In this document: positions 28,884 through 37,092 of the stretch, piece after piece
Position numbering within the stretch: the stretch's first letter is position 1
Layout of the letters: each line of letters starts with the position of its first letter
Assembly: GCA_016716265.1 (NCBI GenBank)
Contig: JADJWQ010000006.1
Location: 806,001 to 870,000, forward strand
Source of the DNA: Planctomycetota bacterium
GTDB lineage: Bacteria; Planctomycetota; UBA1135; UBA2386
DNA: 64,000 nt
Reading direction: 5' to 3'
Translations under genes and position numbers: made by a program
The notes under the pieces: generated by a model
Seen by the model: the letters and a program-made list of their open reading frames with translations, nothing else
Told to the model about the DNA's origin: nothing
Database searches by the model: none

Positions 28884-31352
28884 ATGGAGACTGGAGACGA
28901 CAGGATCGGCACCGAGCTGCACGCGGAGCTGTGCGCGGTGTTGCTCGGCGACGCGGACGCCGCGACCGCCGCGCGGATCGAGGCGCGGCTGGCGACGGAC
29001 CCCGCATTGCGCGCGGAGCGCGACCGGCTGCTGCGGACGATCACGGCCGTTCGCGACAGTGCTGCTCAGGTGGCGTCGCCCGAGCTGGCGATCGCATTGC
29101 CGCCGCGCCAGCATGGCGGACGGTGGCTCGCGGCGGCCGCAGCCGTGCTGCTGCTCGGTGGTGGCGTCGCGTATCTCGCGGCGCCGCGCGCGGACCGTGC
29201 GGCCGGCATCGCCGTGGCGCGCGGCGAGCCGGCGCCTGACGCCCTGGCTGCAGGTCTGCAGGTCCCCGGCTCACGGCCGTCCGACGCGGGCGCGAGTCAC
29301 GCGGGCGCCGGCCCCACCGGCGCGACACCGCAGCCGCCCCCGCCGCCGGCACCCGCGGCGACCACCCGGGTACCGGCGGGTCCGGCGATCCCGACGCCGC
29401 AGCTCAGGCTCCCGGTCGGAATCGGTGCGGTCACGCCCGGGTCCGACCCGCGCCTGCTCGCCTTCGCCCCGTCCGGGCCCGCTCGTGACGCCTTCGTGGG
29501 GACGGTGCACTTCCATGCCATCGTGCCGGCACCGAGCGACGGGACGGTGCTCTTCAGCGACTATCTCGGGCAGCCGCTCGACGCGATCACTGCCACTCCG
29601 CAGGCGGACGCGAACGCGTCCTCGGTGGCACCGGGCGCCGGCTCGCTCGAGTTGCTCACGTTGGGCTCCGCACAGGATACGTGGGCGTACGGCGGCTCGT
29701 CGGGTTTGTCGATCGTCCAGCCCGGTATCGACGCCTTCTTCCGCGCCTGCGACCCGTTGCCCGGCGAGCGCCCGCGGGACATGTACTTCCGCTTCTGGGG
29801 CGACCACGCGTTCGTGCTGACGAGCCAGGACCGGCTCGCGACGTTCGCCACCGACGTCGACACCGCGAGCTTCGTGCTGGCGCGGCGCTACCTGCGCGAC
29901 GGCGTGCTGCCGGAGCGGGCGCAGGTGCGCACCGAGGAGTTCGTCAACTTCTTCCCGCCCGACCTGCCCGCACCGACCACCGGCGACCTCGCGATCCACG
30001 CCGAGGTCGCGCCGAGCCCGTTCGGTGGCTCGCCCGCGCGCTGGCTGCTGCGCGTCGGGCTGCGCGCCCGCGAGGTGCCGCGCGAGGCGCGGCGCCCGCT
30101 CGTGCTGACGTTCGTCGTCGACACGTCGGGATCGATGGCCGAGGGCCAGCGCATCGAGCTCGTCAAGGACGCATTGCGCGCGCTCACCGGCCAGCTCGAC
30201 TCGCGCGACCGGCTCGGCATCGTCGCGTTCAACAATGACGCCAGGCTGGTGCTGCCGCTGACGCGCGGCAACGAGAGGGCGGTGATCGCCCAGGCGATCG
30301 ACGAGCTCACCGCGCAGGGCAGCACCAATGCGGAGGCCGGCCTGCTGCTCGGCTACGAGCTCGCCGCGGCAGCCGACGGCACCGAGGCCGACCAGACCGT
30401 CGTGCTGCTGTCCGATGGCGTCGCGAACGTCGGCGACACGAACCAGGCGCACATCCTCGACGAGGTCGCGAAGCACCGGCTCGCGGGCGTGCGCCTGAAC
30501 ACGGTCGGCGTGGGCATGAACAACCACAATGACGTGTTCCTCGAGCAGCTCGCCGACGGTGGCGACGGCCTGTGCGACTACGTCGACGACGCGCGCGCCG
30601 TGCACCGGGCGCTCGTCGATCGGTTCACCGGCGCATTCCAGCCGGTCGCCGCGGACGTGAAGCTGCAGGTCGAGTTCGAGCCCGGCCGCGTGCTGCGCTG
30701 GCGGCAGCTCGGCTACGAGAACCGCGCGGTCGCCGACACCGCGTTCCGCGACGACTCGGTCGACGGCGGCGAGATCGGGTCCGGACACCAGGTCACCGCG
30801 CTGTTCGAGCTGGAGACGGCCGAGGGCCCCGACGCCGCGCTGCGCGCGGCCGACGGCTTCGCCACCGTGCACGTGCGCTGGCTGCCGCCGCGCCGCGCGG
30901 GCGGCGGCGAGCGCGCGGCGAGCGAGCTGTCGCTGCGCGTCGGCCCGACCGCGCTGCACGACGCGTTCGCGAGCGCGAGCCCCGGCTTCCAGCGCGCGGC
31001 GGTCGTCGCCCAGCTCGCCGAGGTGCTGCGGCGCTCGACGCAGGCCGCCGGCGACTCGTGGGCCGACCTCGTCCGCGAGACCGAGCGGATCGTGCAGCTC
31101 GACGCGCTGCGCGGCGACGCCGACACCGCCGAGCTCGTCTCGATGCTGCACGCCGCCGAGCGGCTCGGCATCCAGGCGACACCCGAACCCTCGCCGCTCG
31201 CCGACGCGATGGACCAGTACCGCCGCCGCCGCTACCTGCAGCACCAGCTCCGGGAGCTGAGCGGCGACCACTCCCCCGCCGCGCTCGACGAGCTGCGCCG
31301 CGAGAACGAGGAGCTCGAGCGCCGCATCCGCGAGCTGGCCGAGCGCCAGTGA
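28884..31352 (+). CDS. Membrane-anchored YfbK-like VWA protein, candidate anti-sigma factor
   Basis: 822 residues. A cytoplasmic segment (1-75) has an anti-sigma-like helix (AARIEARLATDPALRAERDR). One transmembrane helix at about 80-98 is followed by a proline-rich linker. Next come the N-terminal YfbK-type region (VDTASFVLARRYLRDG, EEFVNFF), a von Willebrand A domain with an intact MIDAS (DTSGS from D413), and a C-terminal YfbK-type domain ending in a coiled coil (ELRRENEELERRIRELAERQ). The start has a strong AGGAGAGGAG upstream. Its position just after the ECF gene suggests that the outer VWA domain senses a ligand and releases the sigma factor; that link is inferred. Confidence 0.85.
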   Translation: METGDDRIGTELHAELCAVLLGDADAATAARIEARLATDPALRAERDRLLRTITAVRDSAAQVASPELAIALPPRQHGGRWLAAAAAVLLLGGGVAYLAAPRADRAAGIAVARGEPAPDALAAGLQVPGSRPSDAGASHAGAGPTGATPQPPPPPAPAATTRVPAGPAIPTPQLRLPVGIGAVTPGSDPRLLAFAPSGPARDAFVGTVHFHAIVPAPSDGTVLFSDYLGQPLDAITATPQADANASSVAPGAGSLELLTLGSAQDTWAYGGSSGLSIVQPGIDAFFRACDPLPGERPRDMYFRFWGDHAFVLTSQDRLATFATDVDTASFVLARRYLRDGVLPERAQVRTEEFVNFFPPDLPAPTTGDLAIHAEVAPSPFGGSPARWLLRVGLRAREVPREARRPLVLTFVVDTSGSMAEGQRIELVKDALRALTGQLDSRDRLGIVAFNNDARLVLPLTRGNERAVIAQAIDELTAQGSTNAEAGLLLGYELAAAADGTEADQTVVLLSDGVANVGDTNQAHILDEVAKHRLAGVRLNTVGVGMNNHNDVFLEQLADGGDGLCDYVDDARAVHRALVDRFTGAFQPVAADVKLQVEFEPGRVLRWRQLGYENRAVADTAFRDDSVDGGEIGSGHQVTALFELETAEGPDAALRAADGFATVHVRWLPPRRAGGGERAASELSLRVGPTALHDAFASASPGFQRAAVVAQLAEVLRRSTQAAGDSWADLVRETERIVQLDALRGDADTAELVSMLHAAERLGIQATPEPSPLADAMDQYRRRRYLQHQLRELSGDHSPAALDELRRENEELERRIRELAERQ

Positions 31353-31414
31353 CCGGCGCGGCGCCCGGCGGCGGCGCGCGCCCGGCGGTTCGCGCCCGGC
31401 GGTGGCGGTCGGAA

Positions 31415-31430
31415 TTTGAACGCGTTCGAG
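31415..31430. promoter_or_regulatory. Upstream half of a TetR-type operator pair
   Basis: TTTGAACGCGTTCGAG shares the palindromic core GAACGCGTTC (31418-31427) with the perfect site at 31472-31489, 58 bases downstream. It lies in the promoter region of the two-gene TetR operon. Confidence 0.55.
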
Positions 31431-31471
31431 AAAATCGGCCGCGCGGGGAAACAAGACGCCCCCGCCCGCCG

Positions 31472-31489
31472 TCTTGAACGCGTTCAAGA
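31472..31489. promoter_or_regulatory. Perfect 18-bp palindromic operator
   Basis: TCTTGAACGCGTTCAAGA is a perfect palindrome starting 45 bases before the membrane-protein start at 31517, whose operon encodes a TetR regulator. Position and symmetry make it the likely binding site for that regulator, giving autorepression. Confidence 0.65.
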
Positions 31490-31516
31490 ACTACCGTCCG
31501 CCAACCCGGAGCAACC

Positions 31517-31876
31517 ATGGGCGTCACCTCCTGGAGCTATCTGATCTACCTGGCGATCAGCATCGCGCTGACCGTCTGGGTCGGCCGCACGCTGTTCGTC
31601 AACGGCCGTGTCTTCCTCGTCGACGTGTTCCGCGGCCGCGAGGATCTCGCCGACAGCGTCAACCACCTGCTGGTGGTCGGCTTCTACCTGCTGAACCTCG
31701 GCTACGTCTGCTTCGCGTTGAAGCTCGACCGCCGCGTCGCCGAGACGACCGACGCGATCGAGGCGATGTCGCTGAAGCTCGGTGCCGTGCTGCTGGTGCT
31801 CGGCGCCGTGCACCTGTCGAATGTGTGGGTGTTCCACCGCATCCGACGGGGCGCCGAGTCACACGAGCGCGGATGA
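31517..31876 (+). CDS. Small integral membrane protein co-transcribed with a TetR regulator
   Basis: 119 residues with three hydrophobic segments (about 8-24, 48-66 and 86-106) and short basic loops. The family is not recognised, although similar small membrane proteins (VNHLLVVGFYLLNLGYV) occur widely next to transport or lipid genes. Its TGA overlaps the start of the TetR gene as ATGA, so expression of the two is coupled. Two copies of a palindromic site precede it, which suggests it is the main target of the regulator. Confidence 0.75.
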   Translation: MGVTSWSYLIYLAISIALTVWVGRTLFVNGRVFLVDVFRGREDLADSVNHLLVVGFYLLNLGYVCFALKLDRRVAETTDAIEAMSLKLGAVLLVLGAVHLSNVWVFHRIRRGAESHERG

Positions 31877-32583
31877 CCGAGCCCGCACCGAAGACCCGGA
31901 AGGGCGCCGAGACCCGCGACCGCATCGTGCAGGCGGCGCTCGAGCTGTTCGAGTCCCGCGGCTACGACGAGACGACGATGCGCGATGTCGCGGATCGCGC
32001 CGGTGTCGCCGTCGGCAACGCCTACTACTACTTCCGCTCGAAGGAGCTGCTGCTCCAGGCCTACTACCGTGAGCTCAACGCGCGCGTCGCGGCGGCCGTC
32101 GCCGACGTGCTCGCGACCGAGCGCGGCTTCGAGGCCCGGCTGCGCGGTGTGCTGCTGCGGAAGCTCGACGTCATCGAGCCCTACCACCGCTTCTCCGCGG
32201 TGCTGTTCCGGACCGCGGCCGACCCGGCGAGTCCGCAGAACCCGTTCTCCGACGAGTCGCGCGCGATGCGCGAGGACGGCATCGCGCTCTATCGAGACGT
32301 GCTCGCCGGCAGCCGCACGAAGGTGCCGGGCGATCTGGCGGCGCGGCTGCCCGAGCTCCTGTGGACGTTCGACCTGGGCGTCGTGCTGTTCTGGATCCAC
32401 GACCGCACGCCCGGCCGCCGCCGGACCCGCGCGCTGATCGAGCACTCGGCCGGGCTGGTCGCACGCCTCGTGCGCCTCGCCGCGAATCCGCTGCTCGCGC
32501 CGCTGCGGCGCCGCGCGGTCCGGCTGCTCGAGGAGCTCGCCGCGGACGGCGCTGCGGCGGCCGATCCGTCCCCCGGCGCCTGA
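31873..32583 (+). CDS. TetR-family transcriptional repressor
   Basis: 236 residues. The N-terminal helix-turn-helix domain is at about 10-55 (RDRIVQAALELFESRGYDET, MRDVADRAGVAVGNAYYYF). The C-terminal helical domain that senses the ligand is not assignable to a subfamily. ATG 31873 overlaps the preceding stop, which fixes the start. It probably represses its own operon through the GAACGCGTTC palindromes at 31418 and 31476. The ligand is unknown; a lipid-like or toxic compound would fit the membrane-protein partner. Confidence 0.88.
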   Translation: MTEPAPKTRKGAETRDRIVQAALELFESRGYDETTMRDVADRAGVAVGNAYYYFRSKELLLQAYYRELNARVAAAVADVLATERGFEARLRGVLLRKLDVIEPYHRFSAVLFRTAADPASPQNPFSDESRAMREDGIALYRDVLAGSRTKVPGDLAARLPELLWTFDLGVVLFWIHDRTPGRRRTRALIEHSAGLVARLVRLAANPLLAPLRRRAVRLLEELAADGAAAADPSPGA

Positions 32584-32692
32584 CGCCGGCACGCTCGCGG
32601 CGCCCGGGCCGGCCCGCGGTCGCGGTCGAAATCCGCCCCACGGCGCCCGGGTTCTCCCCGGATCGGCACCCTGCTCCCGCCAGGCCGAGCCC

Positions 32693-34612
32693 ATGAGCAC
32701 CCGGTTCTCCATCGAGCGGATCCAGCCGCTGATCGACGCGGTCATCGGCCTGCGCGACGAGCTGCTGACCTTCGAGGCCGTGCACGGCGACGCGGTCGAG
32801 CGCGTCCACCCCGAGCACCGGCCGAGCGCGCGCAACCTGCTCCACTACCTCGCACTGCGGAACCGCGACCTGCGCCCGATCCAGGCCGAGCTGAGCTCGA
32901 TCGGCCTGTCGTCGCTCGGGCGCGCCGAGTCGGCCGTGCTGCAGAACCTCGATGCCGTGCTCGCGGCGCTGCACCATCTGGTCGCACTGCCGGTGCCGAG
33001 CATGCTCGAGCTGCCACCGCCGGTCGGCCTCGAGTCGAGCCGCCGGCTCCTCGGCCGGCACGCGGACGCGCTGCTCGGCCCGGCGCCCAGCGGCCGCGAC
33101 GGTCGCATCATGGTCACGCTGCCGAGCGAGGCGGCGACCGACCCGGGCGTCGTCCGCGACCTGATCGCGGCCGGCATGGACTGCGCGCGGATCAACTCCG
33201 CGCACGACGGCCGCGCCGCCTGGGAGCGCATGGCGGAGCACGTGCGCGCGGCCGCCGACGCGCTGGACCGGCCGTGCCGGATCCTGTTCGACCTCGGCGG
33301 TCCGAAGCTGCGGACGACGCCGGTGCTCGGCGAGTCGCCGGTCATCCGCTTCCGCCCGGAGCGCGACCGGCGCGGCCACGCGATCCGGCCGGCCCGGGTG
33401 CTGCTCTGCACGGCGGAACTGACCCCGCCAGCCGAGCTGGCCGCAGAGGCGGACGCGATCGTCCCGGTCGACGCGGCGATCACCAGCCGCGCGATCCCGG
33501 GCGACCTGATCGAGTTCCACGACACCCGCAAGCGCCATCGCGAGCTGCTGATCGTCGAGCGGTCGAGCCCCGCGTCGCTGTGGGCCGAGGCCTGGCGCGG
33601 CTGCTGGCTCGAGGAGGGCTCGGCGGTGCGGCTGAAGCGCGAGCAGGAGGTGGTGGCGGAGTCGCGGCTCGGCCGGCTGCCCGAGCGCGAGGACCCGCTG
33701 CTGCTCGCGCCGGGCGACCGATTGCGCGTCGCCGGCGGTGTCGTGCCCGGCCACCACGAGGAGCGCGGCCCCGGCGACGGCGTGATCCACCCGAACCGCA
33801 TCGGCTCGACGCTCGGCGACGCGATCGCGGACGTGCAGCCCGGCGAGTCGATCTGGTTCGACGACGGCCGGATCGGCGGCGTCGTCGAGGCGATCGTCGA
33901 CGGCGAGCTGCTGGTGCGCATCGACCACGCGCCGCCGGACGGCGCGCGCCTGCGCGGCGGCAAGGGCATCAACCTGCCCGACAGCGAGTTGCGCGTGCCA
34001 CGGCTGACCGAGCAGGACCGCACCGACCTCGAGTTCGCGCTGCAGCGCGCCGACCTCGTCGGCATGTCGTTCGTCGACGACCCGGCCGTCGTCCGCGAGC
34101 TCGTCGAGCTGCTCGAGGCGCGCGGCGGCGGCCACCTCGGCATCGTGCTGAAGATCGAGACGCGCCGCGCCTTCGAGCAGCTCCCCCACCTGCTGCTCGA
34201 GGGGCTGACGTCGCCGCCGGTCGGCGTGATGGTCGCGCGCGGCGACCTCGCGGTCGAGGTCGGCTTCGCGCGCCTCGCCGAGGTCCAGGAGGAGATCCTG
34301 TGGCTGTGCGAGGCGGCACACGTGCCGGTGGTGTGGGCGACGCAGGTGCTGGAGACGCTCGCGAAGAAGGGCCAGCCGTCGCGCGCCGAGGTCTCCGACG
34401 CCGCGATGGGCGGCCGCGCCGAGTGCGTGATGCTGAACAAGGGCCCGTTCGTCACCGACGCGGTCCGCTTCCTCGACGACGTGCTGCGCCGCATGCGCGC
34501 GCACCAGGACAAGAAGCGCGCGATGCTGCGCCAGCTCCGCGTGTCGCGCATCGACGAGGCCGCTGCGCGCCGCCGCGCCGCACGGCGCAATCCCGATCGC
34601 CCGTCGGCGTGA
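32693..34612 (+). CDS. Pyruvate-kinase-family protein with an extra N-terminal domain
   Basis: 639 residues. About 1-135 are an unusual helical N-terminus (NLLHYLALRNRDLRPIQAEL, LSSLGRAESAVLQNLDAVLA). From about 138 the pyruvate kinase barrel and lid follow: CARINSAHDG in place of RxNFSHG, FDLGGPKLRT, GGKGINLPDSEL, the catalytic-lysine region VLKIET, VARGDLAVEVGF and WATQVLETL. The classical C-terminal allosteric domain is missing; the protein ends in a short basic tail. Lysine and acidic metal ligands are present, so phosphotransfer is plausible, but the altered substrate loop and missing domain mean it may not be the housekeeping enzyme. I recall similar long forms in other high-GC bacteria. 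Confidence 0.82.
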   Translation: MSTRFSIERIQPLIDAVIGLRDELLTFEAVHGDAVERVHPEHRPSARNLLHYLALRNRDLRPIQAELSSIGLSSLGRAESAVLQNLDAVLAALHHLVALPVPSMLELPPPVGLESSRRLLGRHADALLGPAPSGRDGRIMVTLPSEAATDPGVVRDLIAAGMDCARINSAHDGRAAWERMAEHVRAAADALDRPCRILFDLGGPKLRTTPVLGESPVIRFRPERDRRGHAIRPARVLLCTAELTPPAELAAEADAIVPVDAAITSRAIPGDLIEFHDTRKRHRELLIVERSSPASLWAEAWRGCWLEEGSAVRLKREQEVVAESRLGRLPEREDPLLLAPGDRLRVAGGVVPGHHEERGPGDGVIHPNRIGSTLGDAIADVQPGESIWFDDGRIGGVVEAIVDGELLVRIDHAPPDGARLRGGKGINLPDSELRVPRLTEQDRTDLEFALQRADLVGMSFVDDPAVVRELVELLEARGGGHLGIVLKIETRRAFEQLPHLLLEGLTSPPVGVMVARGDLAVEVGFARLAEVQEEILWLCEAAHVPVVWATQVLETLAKKGQPSRAEVSDAAMGGRAECVMLNKGPFVTDAVRFLDDVLRRMRAHQDKKRAMLRQLRVSRIDEAAARRRAARRNPDRPSA

Positions 34613-34621
34613 GGCCGCCGC

Positions 34622-35872
34622 TCAGGTCCCGCGCCGGATCGCGTCGTGGCCGAAGCGGTCGCGGATCGCGTCGAGCGCTCGCGTGAGCCGGGCGCGGCGG
34701 GCCTCCAGGTCCGCGCGCGCTGCCGCGGCCGCGACCTCGCCGGCGTCGCCGAACAGCTCGCGCTGCTGCGGCACCGCCGCGGTCGCCGGGGTCGCCTCGC
34801 GCGCGACCAGCTCCGCCACGCCGACACCGAGCAGCCGCACCGGCCGCCCGCTCGCCCGCGCCTTCGCGACCAGCGCGATCGCGCACTCGGCGAGCTCGGC
34901 GTCGTCGTCGGTAGGCCTCGGCAGGTGGACCTGGCGGCTGCGCGTGACGAACGGCGGGAAGCGGACCTTGACGCGCACGACGCGGGCGGTGAGCCCGGCG
35001 TCTCGCAGGCGCCGGCCGACGCCCTCGCTGAGCCCGCGGAGACACCGGCGCACCGCGTCGTCGTCGCGCAGGTCGGCGTCGAACGTGTGCTCCTGGCTGA
35101 TCGACTTCGCGTCGCGCTCGGGCACCACCGGGCGCGGATCGTCGCCGCGCGCGAGCGCCGCGAAGTGCGCGGCCGGGTGCGCACCGAGCCGCAGCGCGAG
35201 CACCTCGACCGGCGTGCGCCGCAGCTCGCCGATCGTCCCGATGCCGAGCGCACGCAGGCGCTCCTGCGCGACCGGACCCGCCCCCCACAGCCGCGCGACC
35301 GGCAGCGGTGCGAGGAAGGCCTCCTCCGTGCCGGGCTCGACGACGACCAGCGCGTCGGGCTTGCGCAGGTCGGAGGCGACCTTGGCGACGAACTTGCTGG
35401 TCGCGACGCCGACCGAGGCCGTCAGGCCGACCGCCGCGGAGACCTCGGCGCGCAACCGCTGGGCGATCGCCCGGCCATCGCCGAACAGCGCCCGGCTGCC
35501 GGTCACGTCGAGGAACGCCTCGTCGAGGCTGAGCGGCTCGACCAGCGGCGTGAAGCGCTCGAACACCGCGCGCACCGTGCGGGCGATCGCCGCGTAGTGC
35601 GCCATGCGCGGGCGCAGGAAGACGGCGTCCGGGCACAGCCGCCGCGCCCGGCCGATCGGCATCGCCGAGTGGACGCCGGAGCGGCGCGCTTCGTAGCTGG
35701 CGGTCGCCACGACCCCGCGCGGCCCGAGCCCACCGACCACGACCGGCCGCCCGCGCAGTGCCTGGTCGTCGCGCTGCTCCACCGCCGCGTAGAACGCGTC
35801 GAGGTCCGCGTGGAGGATCGTGCGCGCGATGCCGCTGTCGGCCGGTGGCGCCATGGCTCCATCGTCGCGCAT
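34622..35872 (-). CDS. dinB: DNA polymerase IV (Y-family translesion polymerase)
   Basis: 416 residues. The palm carries the catalytic acids in HADLDAFYAAVEQ and LSLDEAFLDVTG. Steric-gate, finger and little-finger regions follow (ATSKFVAKVASDLRKPD, VARLWGAGPVAQERLRALGI, SISQEHTFDADLRDDDAV). It copies damaged DNA without proofreading. Starts at 35872 or 35854 are equally good. The gene ends nine bases from the converging kinase gene and diverges from a ferritin gene over 89 bases. The C-terminus lacks a clear clamp-binding peptide, though QQRELFGD near the end could serve as one. Confidence 0.92.
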   Translation of the reverse strand: MRDDGAMAPPADSGIARTILHADLDAFYAAVEQRDDQALRGRPVVVGGLGPRGVVATASYEARRSGVHSAMPIGRARRLCPDAVFLRPRMAHYAAIARTVRAVFERFTPLVEPLSLDEAFLDVTGSRALFGDGRAIAQRLRAEVSAAVGLTASVGVATSKFVAKVASDLRKPDALVVVEPGTEEAFLAPLPVARLWGAGPVAQERLRALGIGTIGELRRTPVEVLALRLGAHPAAHFAALARGDDPRPVVPERDAKSISQEHTFDADLRDDDAVRRCLRGLSEGVGRRLRDAGLTARVVRVKVRFPPFVTRSRQVHLPRPTDDDAELAECAIALVAKARASGRPVRLLGVGVAELVAREATPATAAVPQQRELFGDAGEVAAAAARADLEARRARLTRALDAIRDRFGHDAIRRGT

Positions 35873-35961
35873 CGCACCCCACGCACGCCAGCGCCGCGGT
35901 CGTCTGCCACGGAACGCGGAACCCCGCTGGGCCGTTGCGCTGCGGGCGCGGCCAGGGCCCA

Positions 35962-36489
35962 ATGTCGCGCATGTCCACTGCCCCTCGTTCGTCCCGTCTC
36001 GACCCCCAGCTCGCGGAGGCCCTCAACGACCACGTCAGCGTCGAGGCGCGCTCGTCGTTCCTGTACTTCTCGATGGCGTCGTGGGCCGAGGTCCGCGGGC
36101 TGACCGGCTTCTCGACCTGGCTGCGCGCCGAGGCGAGCGGCGAGCTGGCGCACATGAACCAGTTCGTCGACCACCTGAACGACCGCGGCTTCCAGGCGAC
36201 CTTCCAGGCCCTGCCGCAGCCGCGCGCCGAATGGAGCGACGTGACCGTGATGTTCGAGGACGTCGTCGCGATGGAGCACGAGCTCGCCGGGCGCATCGAC
36301 GCGCTGATCCAGACCTCGCACGACAAGCGCGACCACTTCACCGGCAGCTTCCTGCAGCAGTTCGTGCCGCAGCAGATCGCCGACATGGCGGAGGCGGACG
36401 AGATCCTGGACCGGCTCCGGATCGTCGGCCGCGACGGCCAGGGCGTGATCCTGATCGACCAGGAGCTGCGCGCGCGCGCCGGCAACTGA
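35962..36489 (+). CDS. Non-heme ferritin
   Basis: 175 residues forming the four-helix ferritin bundle that stores iron as a 24-mer shell in the cytoplasm. Ferroxidase-type residues appear in DHVSVEARSSFLYFSMASWA, GELAHMNQFVDHL and VVAMEHEL, followed by SFLQQFVPQQIADMAEADEI, as in bacterial FtnA. ATG 35962 (or 35971) is preferred to the longer frame because the latter runs antisense into dinB. Iron demand in this region is high: the nearby multiheme cytochromes would draw on such stores. Confidence 0.92.
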   Translation: MSRMSTAPRSSRLDPQLAEALNDHVSVEARSSFLYFSMASWAEVRGLTGFSTWLRAEASGELAHMNQFVDHLNDRGFQATFQALPQPRAEWSDVTVMFEDVVAMEHELAGRIDALIQTSHDKRDHFTGSFLQQFVPQQIADMAEADEILDRLRIVGRDGQGVILIDQELRARAGN

Positions 36490-36535
36490 GTCGCTGGGCT
36501 CGAACATCGGCGCACCGATCCGGTAGGGCACCGCC

Positions 36536-37081
36536 ATGAGCACCGAGGCCGTCAGCTGCAACCACTGCGGCGCCCCGCTGCGCGTCGGCGCCGGCGCGCG
36601 GTTCGCGACCTGCAACCACTGCGGCAGCCATCTCGAGATCCACCGCGGCGACAGCGCCGCCTGGACCGAGGTCCTCGACGAGCTGCGCGAGGTGCAGGCC
36701 GGCATGGCCGAGGACCTCGAGGCGATCCGGCTGCAGAACGAGCTGGAGCGGATCGACCGCGAGTGGGAACAGGAGGCCGCGGGCTACCGGACGCGCGACA
36801 GCGACGGGCACAGCCAGCCGCCCGCGACCAGCCCGGTACTACCCGTCGTGGTGGGAGCGATCGCCGCCGCGTTCGGCATCGCGTGGACGATCGGGGCGAG
36901 CTCGATGGGCGCGCCCGGGATCTTCACCGCGTTCGGGGTCGTGTTCGTGCTGGTCGCGATCGTCTCGGCGGTCCACGCCGCCGGGAAGAGCACCGCGTAC
37001 CGCACGGCGTCCGCGCGCCATCGACAGCGCCGCGAACGCGTGCTGCGCCAGCTCCGCGAGCGCGGCAGCGCGCACGACTGA
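36536..37081 (+). CDS. Zinc-ribbon membrane protein
   Basis: 181 residues. A zinc ribbon made of two CxxC knuckles (CNHCGAPL and CNHCGSHL) occupies residues 8-33. A helical stretch (about 40-80) and two adjacent transmembrane helices (about 100-145) follow, then a basic tail. It is likely a cytoplasmic metal-binding head on a membrane anchor. Function unknown. It lies 46 bases after the ferritin gene on the same strand and could be co-transcribed with it. Confidence 0.72.
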   Translation: MSTEAVSCNHCGAPLRVGAGARFATCNHCGSHLEIHRGDSAAWTEVLDELREVQAGMAEDLEAIRLQNELERIDREWEQEAAGYRTRDSDGHSQPPATSPVLPVVVGAIAAAFGIAWTIGASSMGAPGIFTAFGVVFVLVAIVSAVHAAGKSTAYRTASARHRQRRERVLRQLRERGSAHD

Positions 37082-37092
37082 CGGTCGCGCGG

